Assembly (NCBI GenBank): GCA_013414765.1
Contig: CP058708.1
Coordinates: 739,553 to 803,552, forward strand
Source: Candidatus Accumulibacter cognatus
Lineage (GTDB): Bacteria > Pseudomonadota > Gammaproteobacteria > Burkholderiales > Rhodocyclaceae
Reading direction: 5' to 3'
DNA: 64,000 bases
Positions 27,347 through 35,710 of this stretch are shown piece by piece. Numbering within the stretch: position 1 is the first letter of the stretch; every line of letters begins with the position of its first letter. The position numbers were made by a program, and so were the translations under genes. The notes beneath the pieces are model-generated. The model worked only from the letters and a program-made list of their open reading frames with translations. It had not been told where the DNA came from and made no database searches.

Positions 27347-28891
27347 CAGCCTGTCGGACTTTACCCTTGCCGCCCGCTGAATATGCTACAATCATAGCCG
27401 TTCCAGGAACGGAGGTCCGGCATGTCCCATTTCATCGTCACCGATCGCAAGACCGACTACCTGCTGCCGCCGTCACTCGACGATTGGTTGAACGAGGATC
27501 ATTTGGCGCGATTCATTGTGGAGGTGATCGACTCGCTTGATTTGTCGAAGCTGACGCGGCAGTACGCTGGACGGGGATCGAAGGCGTACCATCCGGCGAC
27601 GCTGCTGGCCATTCTGGTCTATGGCTACGCGACGGGTATTTTCTCCAGCCGCAGGCTGGAGCAGGCGACCTACGATTCGGTCGCCTTTCGCTACATTGCC
27701 GCCGGCAGCCATCCCGATCACGACAGCCTGGCGACGTTCCGCCGGCGTTTTCTGGAGGAACTGAGCGACTTGTTCGTGCAGGTTCTGGAGATGGCCCGGG
27801 AGATGAAGCTGCTCAAACTGGGCAATGTCTGTCTTGACGGCACGAAGATTCAGGCCAACGCCTCCCGCCACCGTGCGCTTTCGCACGGCCACATCGAAAA
27901 GCTGGAAGCGCAACTCAAGGCGGAGGTGCAGGAACTGTTCGCGCTGGCCGAACAGGCGGATCAGGCGGAGGTTCCGGACGGCGTCAGCCTGCCGGAAGAA
28001 ATCAAGCGCCGCGAAGATCGGCTGGTGGCGATGGCGGCGGCCAAGGCGAAGATTGCGGCGCGGGCCGAGGAGCGCTATCAGCGAGAGAAGGCGCAGTACG
28101 ACGAGAAGAGGGCGCGGCGCAAGGCGAAAGAAGAAGAGACCGGCAGGAAGTGGGGGGGCAGAGTGCCCAAAGCCCCCGAGCCCGGCGTACGGGACAGTGA
28201 CCAGATCAATCTGACCGACGAAGAATCGCGCATCATGCCGGTGGCCGGTGGCGGCTTCGAGCAGGCGTACAACGCCCAGGCGGCGGTTGATCCCGCGACC
28301 CTGCTGGTGGTGGCGGTCGGCGTGACGCAAGCCCCCAACGACAAGGAGCAGGTCGAGCCGATGCTGGCGACGCTCCAGGCGCAGGCCGATGGGCTGGGTT
28401 CCGTGCACGGGATGATCGCCGACACGGGCTTCTACAGCGAGAAGAACATCAAGGCGTGCGAGGCGGCCGGCATCGTCCCCTTGATCGCGGTGGCGCGCGA
28501 CGAGCACCATCCTGACTGGCGGGAGCGGCATAGCGAACCGGCCGCGCTACCGGAGAATGCGACACCCGTGCAGGCCATGTCGCATCGTTTGAAGACCAGA
28601 GCGGGGCGAGCGCTCTATGCGTTGCGCAAGCAGACCGTCGAGCCGGTCTTCGGCATCATCAAGTCGGTCATGGGCTTTCGCCAGTTTTCCTTGCGGGGTT
28701 GGCAGAAGGTCACCGGGGAATGGACGCTGGTCTGCCTGGCGTGGAATTTGAAGCGCATGGCCAAGTTGCGCCCGCAGTAGAGAAAAACGAGGAAAAAACC
28801 TCAAAAAGGCCGGAAAATCGACAAATTCCGGCCTTTTCCATGCCGAAAAGTAAAATTTGTCGGTTTCCCGGGCTCCAAGTCCGACAGGCTG
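27347..28891 (+). mobile_element. IS1182-family element, copy 2
   Basis: A 1545-bp element flanked by CTAG at 27343-27346 and 28892-28895, with the same inverted ends as copy 1. It is in opposite orientation to copy 1, so the 1.39 kb between them could invert by recombination. Both target duplications are CTAG, and since that is the family's fixed target, they cannot tell simple insertion from inversion. Confidence 0.9.
27422..28780 (+). CDS. IS1182-family transposase, copy 2
   Basis: A 452-residue DDE transposase, the same as copy 1 except for two residues (DEKRARRK and PENATP forms). Full length, with the same upstream GGAGG and the same internal layout. The near identity indicates recent amplification, or gene conversion between the copies. 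Confidence 0.95.
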   Translation: MSHFIVTDRKTDYLLPPSLDDWLNEDHLARFIVEVIDSLDLSKLTRQYAGRGSKAYHPATLLAILVYGYATGIFSSRRLEQATYDSVAFRYIAAGSHPDHDSLATFRRRFLEELSDLFVQVLEMAREMKLLKLGNVCLDGTKIQANASRHRALSHGHIEKLEAQLKAEVQELFALAEQADQAEVPDGVSLPEEIKRREDRLVAMAAAKAKIAARAEERYQREKAQYDEKRARRKAKEEETGRKWGGRVPKAPEPGVRDSDQINLTDEESRIMPVAGGGFEQAYNAQAAVDPATLLVVAVGVTQAPNDKEQVEPMLATLQAQADGLGSVHGMIADTGFYSEKNIKACEAAGIVPLIAVARDEHHPDWRERHSEPAALPENATPVQAMSHRLKTRAGRALYALRKQTVEPVFGIIKSVMGFRQFSLRGWQKVTGEWTLVCLAWNLKRMAKLRPQ

Positions 28892-28895
28892 CTAG

Positions 28896-29058
28896 ACAGC
28901 TTGTTGGCGGTCTCGGCCATCAGCCTCCCCTGGAACCGCGCGTCATCGAGTTCGTTTACGCTCGGTTGACGCTGGCCTTGTCCGGCGGCAATTGTCATCG
29001 CGCCGGATGGACTGCCGCCAGCGACTTCGTCAATCGTCGCCTGACCCTGGTAGCTCCC
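28896..29058. other. Unassigned remnant between IS1182-family copy 2 and recombinase fragment
   Basis: The minus strand is open across this stretch (a frame reading ATIDEVAGG...[16 protein letters not shown] up to the IS end), suggesting the 3' part of a phage or island gene cut by the IS. I do not recognise the family, and the stretch could be chance. Confidence 0.25.
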
Positions 29059-29219
29059 ACAACCTGACCACGCTCGCGCCCGACATCGTGGCAGCCATCC
29101 CGGATGAGACCTTGCCTCAGCACGTGACCGTGCATGAGCTTGCGATCAGTCCGCCGGTGTTGTGGGAAGAGCAACGGGAGCGGATTGGGGTTGTTGGCGA
29201 GGAGATCCAGCCGGAGTGA
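29059..29219 (+). pseudogene. C-terminal tail of a site-specific recombinase
   Basis: About 52 codons reading [19 protein letters not shown], then [19 protein letters not shown] and a stop. The pattern 'LxxLAPDIVxAIL..LP..VTLxxLA..PPxLWEEQR' is common at the extreme C-terminus of recombinases carried on phages and islands. The catalytic domain is absent, so this is a relic, possibly of the integrase that brought in part of the region. Confidence 0.45.
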
Positions 29220-29445
29220 TCGCCGACATCCCGAGGCATATAGGGTGGTGGCGGGATTAACGATGCCATGCTGTCTGTTGGTGAGTCCAGCATGGACTTC
29301 TGCTGTTCGGCCCGATCCGACGAATGACCGCTTCCATCTTTACTGAGTGATTGCAAATGACTCGTTAGAGACGCCCAGTACGATTGGCCTGAGCATCTGC
29401 TCTCCTGCCAAACAGCCAATCGGAACTGTTGACGAGAACGTGGGA

Positions 29446-30303
29446 TTAGGCTGGGGTCTCGCCAACCGGAAGGAAGTCGCCGACGTCATCGTCGCGTAAG
29501 CTGATGTACTCCAAGCGCCACTGATCTACTCTTCTCAGGTCGGCTAGTGTCATGTGCGTGTCGGCGATCGCTTCGCACGCATCGAGAGCGATTTCGTCAG
29601 CGACCTCGGGTTTACCGTACGCTTTTTCGAATAGCTGGCGAATCTGCAGGGCCACTCGTTCGGCCGCTTGCCTCGCGTCAGGACCGCCCTCTATAGCGTC
29701 ATAAACTATGGAGATCGACATAGCGTAAGGCTCACCGCTGGCGATTTCCTCGCCCCTTTGCTCTCCCAAATCGAAAAACAGTCCTACGAGATGTCGTGCA
29801 TCGGGTGCAATGATCTTGGCGATCTGCTGCTCGACCGTTCGCCTACCTACGTTCTTGCGCAACCGGTGTTCGGAGGCATTGGGAAATGCAGGGCGTCCGT
29901 AACGGGCCGCAAGCCATTGCTTCAGGACTCGCTTCGCGTCGGGTGAAAGTACTACGGACGAGTCCTTTACTGCGGATTCTAAGAAGTCAGCTTTCGACAC
30001 CTGCCGCCGTTCAGTTTGCCGAAGGCCGAGAACCAAGAAGCCACCATTGCGTCGCTCTAATACCAGGTGCAAGCGGCGCGGATTCTTGGCGTAGGACAGG
30101 TTGGGGTCCGGTTTCGGCTCTGTGACGACCTGTTCGGCCACGATTACCTCCACGAACACCTCTGCTTCATGGCATAGATCACAATCGTGTGAAATGACGA
30201 TAACCCTACAGTTGGCATCAACGGCCTGTGCCAACCGTAATGCGATGGCTGAATCACATGTAATCAGATCGCCCTGTCGCCAGTCAGTATCGCCTCCGAA
30301 CAT
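29446..30303 (-). CDS. Unknown protein with SHDCDL motif, third gene of TIGR04255 cassette
   Basis: A 285-residue soluble protein, not recognised. The N-terminus is MFGGDTDWRQGDLITCD; a conserved-looking IVISHDCDLCHEAE lies at about residues 34-47, where His, Asp and Cys could form a metal or catalytic site. It continues with a helical C-terminus (RVALQIRQLFEKAYGK). The start follows GAGGGG at fair spacing. It lies 20 bp after the HTH gene and 0.7 kb after the TIGR04255 gene on the same strand, so the three form one probable operon. No transmembrane segment is seen. The effector role is a guess from context only. Confidence 0.65.
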   Translation of the reverse strand: MFGGDTDWRQGDLITCDSAIALRLAQAVDANCRVIVISHDCDLCHEAEVFVEVIVAEQVVTEPKPDPNLSYAKNPRRLHLVLERRNGGFLVLGLRQTERRQVSKADFLESAVKDSSVVLSPDAKRVLKQWLAARYGRPAFPNASEHRLRKNVGRRTVEQQIAKIIAPDARHLVGLFFDLGEQRGEEIASGEPYAMSISIVYDAIEGGPDARQAAERVALQIRQLFEKAYGKPEVADEIALDACEAIADTHMTLADLRRVDQWRLEYISLRDDDVGDFLPVGETPA

Positions 30304-30323
30304 CCATGGCCCCTCTAGTTGAA

Positions 30324-30956
30324 CTACTCAGCGGAGCCGGGTATGGAAACCGAAGCCTGCCAATCGGTCGTCGGCTTGGCCCTCGATGCCGATAACCCCG
30401 ATCTGGCGTAAACCGCTTCCATAGCCTTGGCTTCAGCAATCAACGTCTGTGCATCCTCCTGGCGCAATTTTCCTTCAGGTAGGAGATCTAGTAGCGAACG
30501 GCCATCGAACGCTTTCATCTTCAGCAACGCTGAAGCGCGAGACACTCCTGCGTCACGGAAGGCATCGGCTACACGGCTGAGTTGGATAATCCGCTCACGC
30601 TTGTCAGGCTCGGGGGTGACATCATCGCCGAGCCACTTGTAGATCGCTTGACGTGAAACGCCAAAGGCTATGGCCAGATCCGAAATGGCTGGGTTTAACA
30701 CCTGCCGGATGTTGGAAAGATGCTGCGCAGCCGTGCGCGCATCTGGGCGCTGCGCAGAGCTTTCGCTCTGCGGTACTACATCGACGATGAACGGTACGCG
30801 GGCTTGAACCAACATGCGCCAGTCTTCGGTCCGGTTGAGCTTATAGACGCTGCCGGTACCGATAAGCGTGAGCGCGGAACCGAACACCGCAAAGGCAGCG
30901 GTCGCGGCGGCTCCCATTGATTGCGGAGAACTCCATGGGTTAGCAAATGTGTTCAT
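30324..30956 (-). CDS. Helix-turn-helix protein with N-terminal hydrophobic segment
   Basis: A 210-residue protein. Residues about 12-36 are hydrophobic (GAAATAAFAVFGSALTLIGTG). At about 90-118 is an XRE-like helix-turn-helix (ISDLAIAFGVSRQAIYKWLGD) followed by PDKRERIIQLSRVADAFRDAG. The C-terminus is a charged helix. The start follows GAGGT at 6-7 nt. It lies 19 bp after the TIGR04255 gene. It may be a membrane-linked regulator of the cassette; a direct HTH autoregulator is the simpler reading. Confidence 0.7.
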   Translation of the reverse strand: MNTFANPWSSPQSMGAAATAAFAVFGSALTLIGTGSVYKLNRTEDWRMLVQARVPFIVDVVPQSESSAQRPDARTAAQHLSNIRQVLNPAISDLAIAFGVSRQAIYKWLGDDVTPEPDKRERIIQLSRVADAFRDAGVSRASALLKMKAFDGRSLLDLLPEGKLRQEDAQTLIAEAKAMEAVYARSGLSASRAKPTTDWQASVSIPGSAE

Positions 30957-30975
30957 GGTCTTACCTCAGGCCAGT

Positions 30976-31773
30976 TCAAGCCCACACCGTGCGAGCGTGG
31001 TCCGTCGCTGTCGCCTTGAAAACGTCCGTGATAGTGGCGTGTAGCGCAGTCAGCTGCTCACCAATCTTATCGAAATCGAGAGGCATGTGCCCTTCGACAT
31101 AGTGATCGGTATCGATCACCGCGTGCGGTTTGGCTTCCTTGATGTCAAACCGCGACATTGGGAGCAACCCATTTGGCACCATATCCGGCGGGAAACTCAG
31201 CGGCGCGCTCATTCGATGAACCCGAGCTACCAAGGTTCCTTTGGGGAGGAGCGGGCCAGTGGAAGTCTCGAAAACCGATTCGCTAAGGGCATACTTGCGA
31301 GCGGCATCAAACCAAACACCATGCAGCCCGTCAACGAGATATTGCTCGACCGTCTCGTGCGCCTGCGGCAGTACGGCGTCAAGGTAGCGCAGTCCCAGCC
31401 GACTGACGTGATCAAGAGCCACTCCCTCATGCACGGCTTTAAGTCCGCGTAAGAGTTCAGGAATGAACTGCTCACGCGTTTTGTAATGGGTCGTGTGGAA
31501 CGTGATCGCTGACGGCCCAAGGATGAAGCCGGCCGTACGGTCGCTGCGGGTGATTAGCCAAGATACGGTGTGTGCAATTTGCGGTTCGGCTTGGTCTGGG
31601 CCGGCGCCGGAAACGACGAGGTGCGTGATCTGCTGAGGCTCAAACAGCGGGTAGCCCTCGCGACGCAGGCGATCCTGCACCTGGTCCACATACTTGGCCA
31701 TCGCGGCAACGGGATTGAAGTGTGCTTGCACCAAGGCGTAATACACTGGGGCATTCGACATCATTTCGCTCAC
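30976..31773 (-). CDS. TIGR04255 family protein
   Basis: A 265-residue protein matching the sporadically distributed TIGR04255 family: NAPVYYALVQAHFNPVAAM near the N-terminus, a middle TAGFILGPSAITFHTTHYKT segment, RLGLRYLDAVLP near 125, and a C-terminal LDKIGEQL-like helix and ATDHARTVWA. The biochemical role is unknown. The GTG start is chosen for the AGGAGG 8 nt upstream; internal ATGs at residues 4-5 are alternatives. It is the first gene of a three-gene minus-strand unit with 19-20 bp spacers. Patchy occurrence across genomes is typical of conflict or island genes. Confidence 0.8.
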   Translation of the reverse strand: MSEMMSNAPVYYALVQAHFNPVAAMAKYVDQVQDRLRREGYPLFEPQQITHLVVSGAGPDQAEPQIAHTVSWLITRSDRTAGFILGPSAITFHTTHYKTREQFIPELLRGLKAVHEGVALDHVSRLGLRYLDAVLPQAHETVEQYLVDGLHGVWFDAARKYALSESVFETSTGPLLPKGTLVARVHRMSAPLSFPPDMVPNGLLPMSRFDIKEAKPHAVIDTDHYVEGHMPLDFDKIGEQLTALHATITDVFKATATDHARTVWA

Positions 31774-32365
31774 GAGGACGCCTCCTGACGGTTGGTGGTT
31801 AACATAGCGGTCGTCAGTTTACACTCTGGTTGACATTCCGACCAGCAAAGAGTTTCAGCAAAAAAGGATGCTTGATAGGGTTTGAATCAGAGTACCAGAC
31901 CGGGCCATTGACCGCGTTGGCCGAGGAAGAGGGTTTGCGTGAAGACCCGTTCCTGATCGATTGCACCCATTGAGTTCTGTTTCCGCACCGCGGATATCGG
32001 GAAACCACCAGCCTCCCCTGGCGACCACCGAGCATAAGCCCGCACCGGCGACAATGAACGTCGGAAGCTGGCCGGCAACGGCTCGCCAACCAGCCAGAGA
32101 TCCCGCACTTTTCGCTCGCTGGAATGGCACTGCTGTTCCCTCCGCCTACCAATGCCACGAATCAACTGCTTGATTGGACCACGTATAAGCTGTTGATTCA
32201 TAACGGTGCGATTCCAGGAACTCGTGGACTTCGGCCTCCAGCGGGCAGCGACGCCGGAGAGAAAAATGGCCAGATGAGAGCGAGAACGGCCGAATCCGGG
32301 CGCCTACGGGAAACCACGAAGTCCACAGGAACCCGCACGAACCCGCGCAAACACGCGGGAGTAGG
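31774..32365. other. Region without recognisable genes between the TIGR04255 cassette and the tRNA
   Basis: Short open frames exist on both strands but none has a plausible start, SD or recognisable product. It may hold the cassette promoter at its left end. It marks the edge between the accessory region and the core genome. Confidence 0.4.
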
Positions 32366-32402
32366 CAAAAAAAGACCAACCCGATGAGGGGTTGGTCTTT
32401 TT
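32366..32402 (-). terminator. Rho-independent terminator after tRNA-Ile
   Basis: On the minus strand AAAGACCAACCC, loop, GGGTTGGTCTTT is followed by more T's. The 12-bp stem begins 6 nt past the tRNA CCA end. Confidence 0.88.
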
Positions 32403-32405
32403 GTT

Positions 32406-32731
32406 TGGTGGGCCCGCAGGGACTTGAACCCTGGACCAAAGGATTATGCTTACCACTACGACTTTCGCCGCCCCTTTCAGGTTTGTGGTCTGGACTATAC
32501 CTTCCTGTGATCGGCTGGCCGTCTAGTCTCTACACCTTTCCCCGTATCGCTTGGGGACTTGGCTCGGTATTGGCATACCCCGGAGGGCTTAGCTTCCACC
32601 GAATTTGACCAGTTCTACCCGCCACCAGAATACGACTGGCAACGGGCAACCCATGAGGACAACCAGACATCGGAGGATGTTCAGGCTGCCCTCGCTAAGT
32701 CCTCTGCTCTAACCAACTGAGCTACAGGCCC
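32406..32731 (-). tRNA. tRNA-Ile (CAU) split by a group I intron
   Basis: The exons are 32698-32731 (34 nt, GGGCCTGTAGCTCAGTTGG...GAGGACT) and 32406-32448 (43 nt, CATAATCC... to CCA). Joined, they give a 77-nt tRNA: acceptor stem GGGCCTG/CGGGCCC with one G-T pair, anticodon stem GAGGA/TCCTT, loop CTCATAA with anticodon CAT, T-stem CAGGG/CCCTG, encoded CCA. The body resembles minor isoleucine tRNA, whose C34 is changed to lysidine by TilS to read AUA, more than elongator Met. A TAGAAT -10-like box lies 8 nt upstream (32739-32744). It needs intron splicing to work. Confidence 0.9.
32449..32697 (-). ncRNA. Self-splicing group I intron in the tRNA anticodon loop
   Basis: A 249-nt intron without an ORF. 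Core sequences match the Azoarcus tRNA-Ile ribozyme type: CAAATTCGGTGGAAGCTAAGC (a P/Q-type region), GGTGTAGAGACTAGACGGC (R region) and GAAGGTATAGTCCAG (S region). The 5' exon ends in GACT and an internal guide-like GGTC just before CAAATTC can pair with it, giving the needed U-G pair at the splice site. The intron ends with G. This places the intron between U33 and C34, three bases before the site I recall for the Azoarcus intron. Confidence 0.88.
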
Positions 32732-33154
32732 AGGGACTATTCTACAGGCTTACTGCCTGATGACCATAGGTGAAAACTGCCAGTGGGCCAGATCGACAAT
32801 TGACCGCAGTTGATAGGGGAACATATACTTTCGCCGTTAGCCTTGAATTGCCTATCCTCGGCAAGTGCCATGAAGCTCGCCCAGGTGCCTGCACAGATTC
32901 AACGCGATGATAGACCAAGGCGGTGTCGGGACTGCCGGCTCGCGCGACTGAGGCAGGGCGTATTCCGGCCTGGACGCCGGAATTGCTCGATGGACGCCGA
33001 GCAAGCGCCGTGAATTCCCCCATTTCATCCATCCGATCCCCTCCCTCCTACGAGTCAGGAAAGATTCTTGAGTCGCCAACACGACGATCACATCAAGAAC
33101 AGACGTACCGTACCCTCCTTACCATCTGGTTCGCAGTTCTCCAGGAGCAAGCCA
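32732..33154. other. Intergenic region upstream of tRNA-Ile and the methyltransferase gene
   Basis: It holds the tRNA promoter (TAGAAT at 32739-32744 on the minus strand; -35 not clear) and the leader of the plus-strand methyltransferase gene. No gene is seen. Confidence 0.4.
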
Positions 33155-33940
33155 TTGCCGTCATCCTCGCCTGAACCTGTCGTATCCGTGCCAGCGATGC
33201 CCGACTCGCAGATTCGCCAACTGGCACTGCAACTCGCCGCAGCGCTAGCCGTTCTTTCTCTGGCCTGGCCTTACTACGCTATCCGTAACGAAGATCTGCC
33301 CTGGCCACAGACGGCTTTCGCCATCGGCGGTGTCGCTGCGCTGTTCGCCACCCTCAGCCGCCAGCCCTGGTGGTGGCGCCTGATGCATGCATTCTTCGCG
33401 CCGCTGGCCTGGAGCGTTTCCAGGTTGGCGATCGACCCCGGCTGGTTCCTGCTCTTGTTCTTTCTGCTGCTGGTCGTTTATCGCGGTGCATTGACTGGCC
33501 GGGTCCCGCTCTATTTCTCCAACGGCCCAACCGCGGCAGCCATCGCCGAACTTACCGCCGATCTGCACGAACTGCGTTTTCTCGACCTCGGCGCAGGCAT
33601 CGGCAGTATCCTGATTCCGCTCGCCCGGAAGCGACCTGAAGCACATTTCTGCGGCGTCGAAAACGCACCAGCGACCTGGCTCATTGGTCGCTTGCGCAGC
33701 GCCGGCCTTGCCAATTGCCACTGGCGCTGGGGCGACCTCTGGCAAACCAGCCTCTCAGGTCACAACGTGGTGTATGCCTTCCTGTCGCCGGCTCCGATGG
33801 CGGCATTGTGGGAAAAGGTACAAAGTGAGATGCCCCCGGGAAGCCTGTTCGTCAGCAACAGTTTTGCCGTACCGGGAGTGGTCGCCACGCGCGTCATTGA
33901 AATCGATGACGCACGACGGCTCTACTGTTACCAAATCTGA
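33155..33940 (+). CDS. Membrane-anchored class I SAM methyltransferase-like protein
   Basis: About 261 residues. Three hydrophobic segments fill the first 110 residues (LALQLAAALAVLSLAW, TAFAIGGVAALFATL, WFLLLFFLLLVVY). The methyltransferase fold follows, with SAM motif I FLDLGAGIGSILIPLA near residue 144 and an acidic end-of-strand-2 residue in FCGVENAP. The substrate is unknown. The TTG at 33155 has AGGAG at 7 nt spacing; ATG at 33197 is an alternative start without SD. The gene stands alone just right of the tRNA, with phaM downstream on the same strand. Confidence 0.75.
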   Translation: MPSSSPEPVVSVPAMPDSQIRQLALQLAAALAVLSLAWPYYAIRNEDLPWPQTAFAIGGVAALFATLSRQPWWWRLMHAFFAPLAWSVSRLAIDPGWFLLLFFLLLVVYRGALTGRVPLYFSNGPTAAAIAELTADLHELRFLDLGAGIGSILIPLARKRPEAHFCGVENAPATWLIGRLRSAGLANCHWRWGDLWQTSLSGHNVVYAFLSPAPMAALWEKVQSEMPPGSLFVSNSFAVPGVVATRVIEIDDARRLYCYQI

Positions 33941-34051
33941 ATGATCGGCACGTGCTGCCCAGACTAGCCTGTGGGCGTCGGCAGCGCTGCCCGCCGCAAA
34001 TCATAAAACTTTGCTAAGATGGACTATCCTCACCACAACCGGAGCACCATC

Positions 34052-34498
34052 ATGCCCAATCTCGATTCCGTCACTGATCCTTTGAGCTTCGCCAAAAAAA
34101 TGTGGGGCGGCATGGGATTTTCACTGCCCAACCTGGTCACCCCTACCCTCAACATTGAAGAGATTGAACAAAAGATCAAGGATCTCAAGGCTGTCGAGAG
34201 CTGGTTGAAGATGAATCTGTCGATGCTGCAGATGACGATCCAGGGCCTCGAGATGCAATGCGTCACCCTCAATGCGGTGCGGGCGATGGGCCAGATGGCT
34301 AGCAGTTATACCGCCAACGCTGCTGGCGGCGATGCCGGCCAAACCGGCACTCAGGTTGCCGGCAGCGGCAATGAAGCACTCAGGCAGGCAGCGCTGTGGC
34401 CACTGACCATGCTGCAGCAGATGCAGGAACAGATGCAGAAGGCCGCCGCCACTGCAGCACAAGTCAGCCAGGCTCGCGAAGACCCCCCGAAAGCGTAG
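34052..34498 (+). CDS. phaM: PhaM-like polyhydroxyalkanoate granule protein
   Basis: A 148-residue protein with the PhaM core LVTPTLNIEEIEQKIKDLK then VESWLKMNLSMLQMTIQGLE. In Ralstonia, PhaM activates PHB synthase, binds granules and tethers them to DNA. Here the Lys/Ala-rich DNA-binding tail of Ralstonia PhaM (about 260 residues) is missing; the C-terminus is a Gln/Met-rich helix (MLQQMQEQMQKAAATAAQ). The ATG has CGGAG upstream. This fits a PHA-storing organism. The family call rests on the conserved core. Confidence 0.85.
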   Translation: MPNLDSVTDPLSFAKKMWGGMGFSLPNLVTPTLNIEEIEQKIKDLKAVESWLKMNLSMLQMTIQGLEMQCVTLNAVRAMGQMASSYTANAAGGDAGQTGTQVAGSGNEALRQAALWPLTMLQQMQEQMQKAAATAAQVSQAREDPPKA

Positions 34499-34543
34499 TG
34501 CAACCGGCAACTCCCGGACTGCCGTTGGCGCGACCCGGCTTCT

Positions 34544-35710
34544 TCAGATGATCGAAGCTTCCTGCAGTTCGCAGATCTCGTCTGCACTGAAACCTGACTC
34601 GCGCAGCACCTCTGTGCCATGCTCGCCTGGCGATGGTGCTGCGCGTTCGACTGCGAAGACCCAGCCGGAGAGTTTCAGCGGCGGAGCGAACTGAGTCACA
34701 CCATCCGCCTGCACGGCCATGCGCCGGGCAACGAAGTGCGGATGTTCGAGAGCCTCGGCAACGCTGAGTACGGGCGTGACACAGCAATCGATGCCGGCAA
34801 AGAAATCCTGCCATTCAGACTGATTCCGACCGACAAAGAGTTCTTGAAGTTCACGACGCAGCGCTGCTGCTGCCGCACCGCGCAGCCCATGCTTCGACTT
34901 CCATTCGGGATGTGCCAGGGCATCACAGAAAAGATCCCAGAACTTCTTTTCCAATGGTGCAACCGCCATGTAGCGCCCGTCGGCGGTCGCATAGACCCCA
35001 TAACCGGCGTCACCACCCGTCAACAAATCGGCGCCGCGCTGCGGCACCCCCCCTTCGGTCTGCAGCGCAAAAAACGGGAAGAGGTTGTGCGCCAGAACCG
35101 CTTCGCTCATCGCCACGTCGACCAGGCGTCCCCGCCCGCTACGCTGCGCATCGAACAGGGCGGCAAGGATGCCCATCACCGCAGTCATCGCGCCACCCAG
35201 CAGATCACCGATCTGGAGATTGGGAATCGCCGGCTGGCCGCCGGCCACGCCGATCTGATCGAGAACGCCGGCAAACCCGATGTAGTTGAGATCATGGCCG
35301 GCGGCCATCGCCAGTGGCCCGGTCTGGCCGTAACCGGTGATCGCGCAATACACGATCCTCGGATTGACCGCCGATAACGCCTGATAGCCAATCCCGAGCT
35401 TGTCGCTGACACCCGGCCGGAAGCTCTCGACGACAATATCGGCCGCCTGCGCCAGGCGCAGAAATACCGCACGCCCTTGCGGGTGCTTGAGGTCAAGGCG
35501 CAGGCCACGCTTGTTGCGATTGACGCTACGGTAGAAGACGCTGACACCGTCCGGGCCATCGCCGAGGATACGTGCGTAGTCACCGGCGCCATGATCCTCG
35601 ATCTTGATCACGTCGGCGCCCAGATCTGCCAGATGCAGGGTAGCCACCGGACCGGGCAGCAGGCGCGTCAGGTCGAGAACGCGCACACCGCTTAACGGAC
35701 CGCCGCTCAT
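34544..35710 (-). CDS. CaiB/BaiF family CoA-transferase
   Basis: A 388-residue class III CoA-transferase-like enzyme, normal length. Asp169 in NLQIGDLLGG matches the catalytic aspartate of the family, which forms the aspartyl-CoA anhydride. The N-terminal GVRVLDLTRLLPGPVAT and ADVIKIEDHGAGDYAR are typical, closest in feel to alpha-methylacyl-CoA racemase-like members. Substrate unknown. It starts with ATGA overlapping the stop of the upstream secreted-protein gene. The nearby acyl-CoA ligase and liv-type transporter on the same strand suggest a role in acyl-CoA metabolism. Confidence 0.88.
   Translation of the reverse strand: MSGGPLSGVRVLDLTRLLPGPVATLHLADLGADVIKIEDHGAGDYARILGDGPDGVSVFYRSVNRNKRGLRLDLKHPQGRAVFLRLAQAADIVVESFRPGVSDKLGIGYQALSAVNPRIVYCAITGYGQTGPLAMAAGHDLNYIGFAGVLDQIGVAGGQPAIPNLQIGDLLGGAMTAVMGILAALFDAQRSGRGRLVDVAMSEAVLAHNLFPFFALQTEGGVPQRGADLLTGGDAGYGVYATADGRYMAVAPLEKKFWDLFCDALAHPEWKSKHGLRGAAAAALRRELQELFVGRNQSEWQDFFAGIDCCVTPVLSVAEALEHPHFVARRMAVQADGVTQFAPPLKLSGWVFAVERAAPSPGEHGTEVLRESGFSADEICELQEASII

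Noticed and set aside
24767-28531. Two 352-codon frames antisense to the IS1182-family transposases
   Set aside because: They are identical shadows in both copies and lack any recognisable start site or domain.
31814-32387. Several 90-115-codon frames on both strands left of the tRNA
   Set aside because: They overlap each other, lack SDs and show no recognisable sequence; treated as non-coding.
32406-32731. A broken or pseudogene tRNA
   Set aside because: Both halves pair perfectly into a cloverleaf, and the spacer has the conserved core and guide pairing of a self-splicing group I intron.
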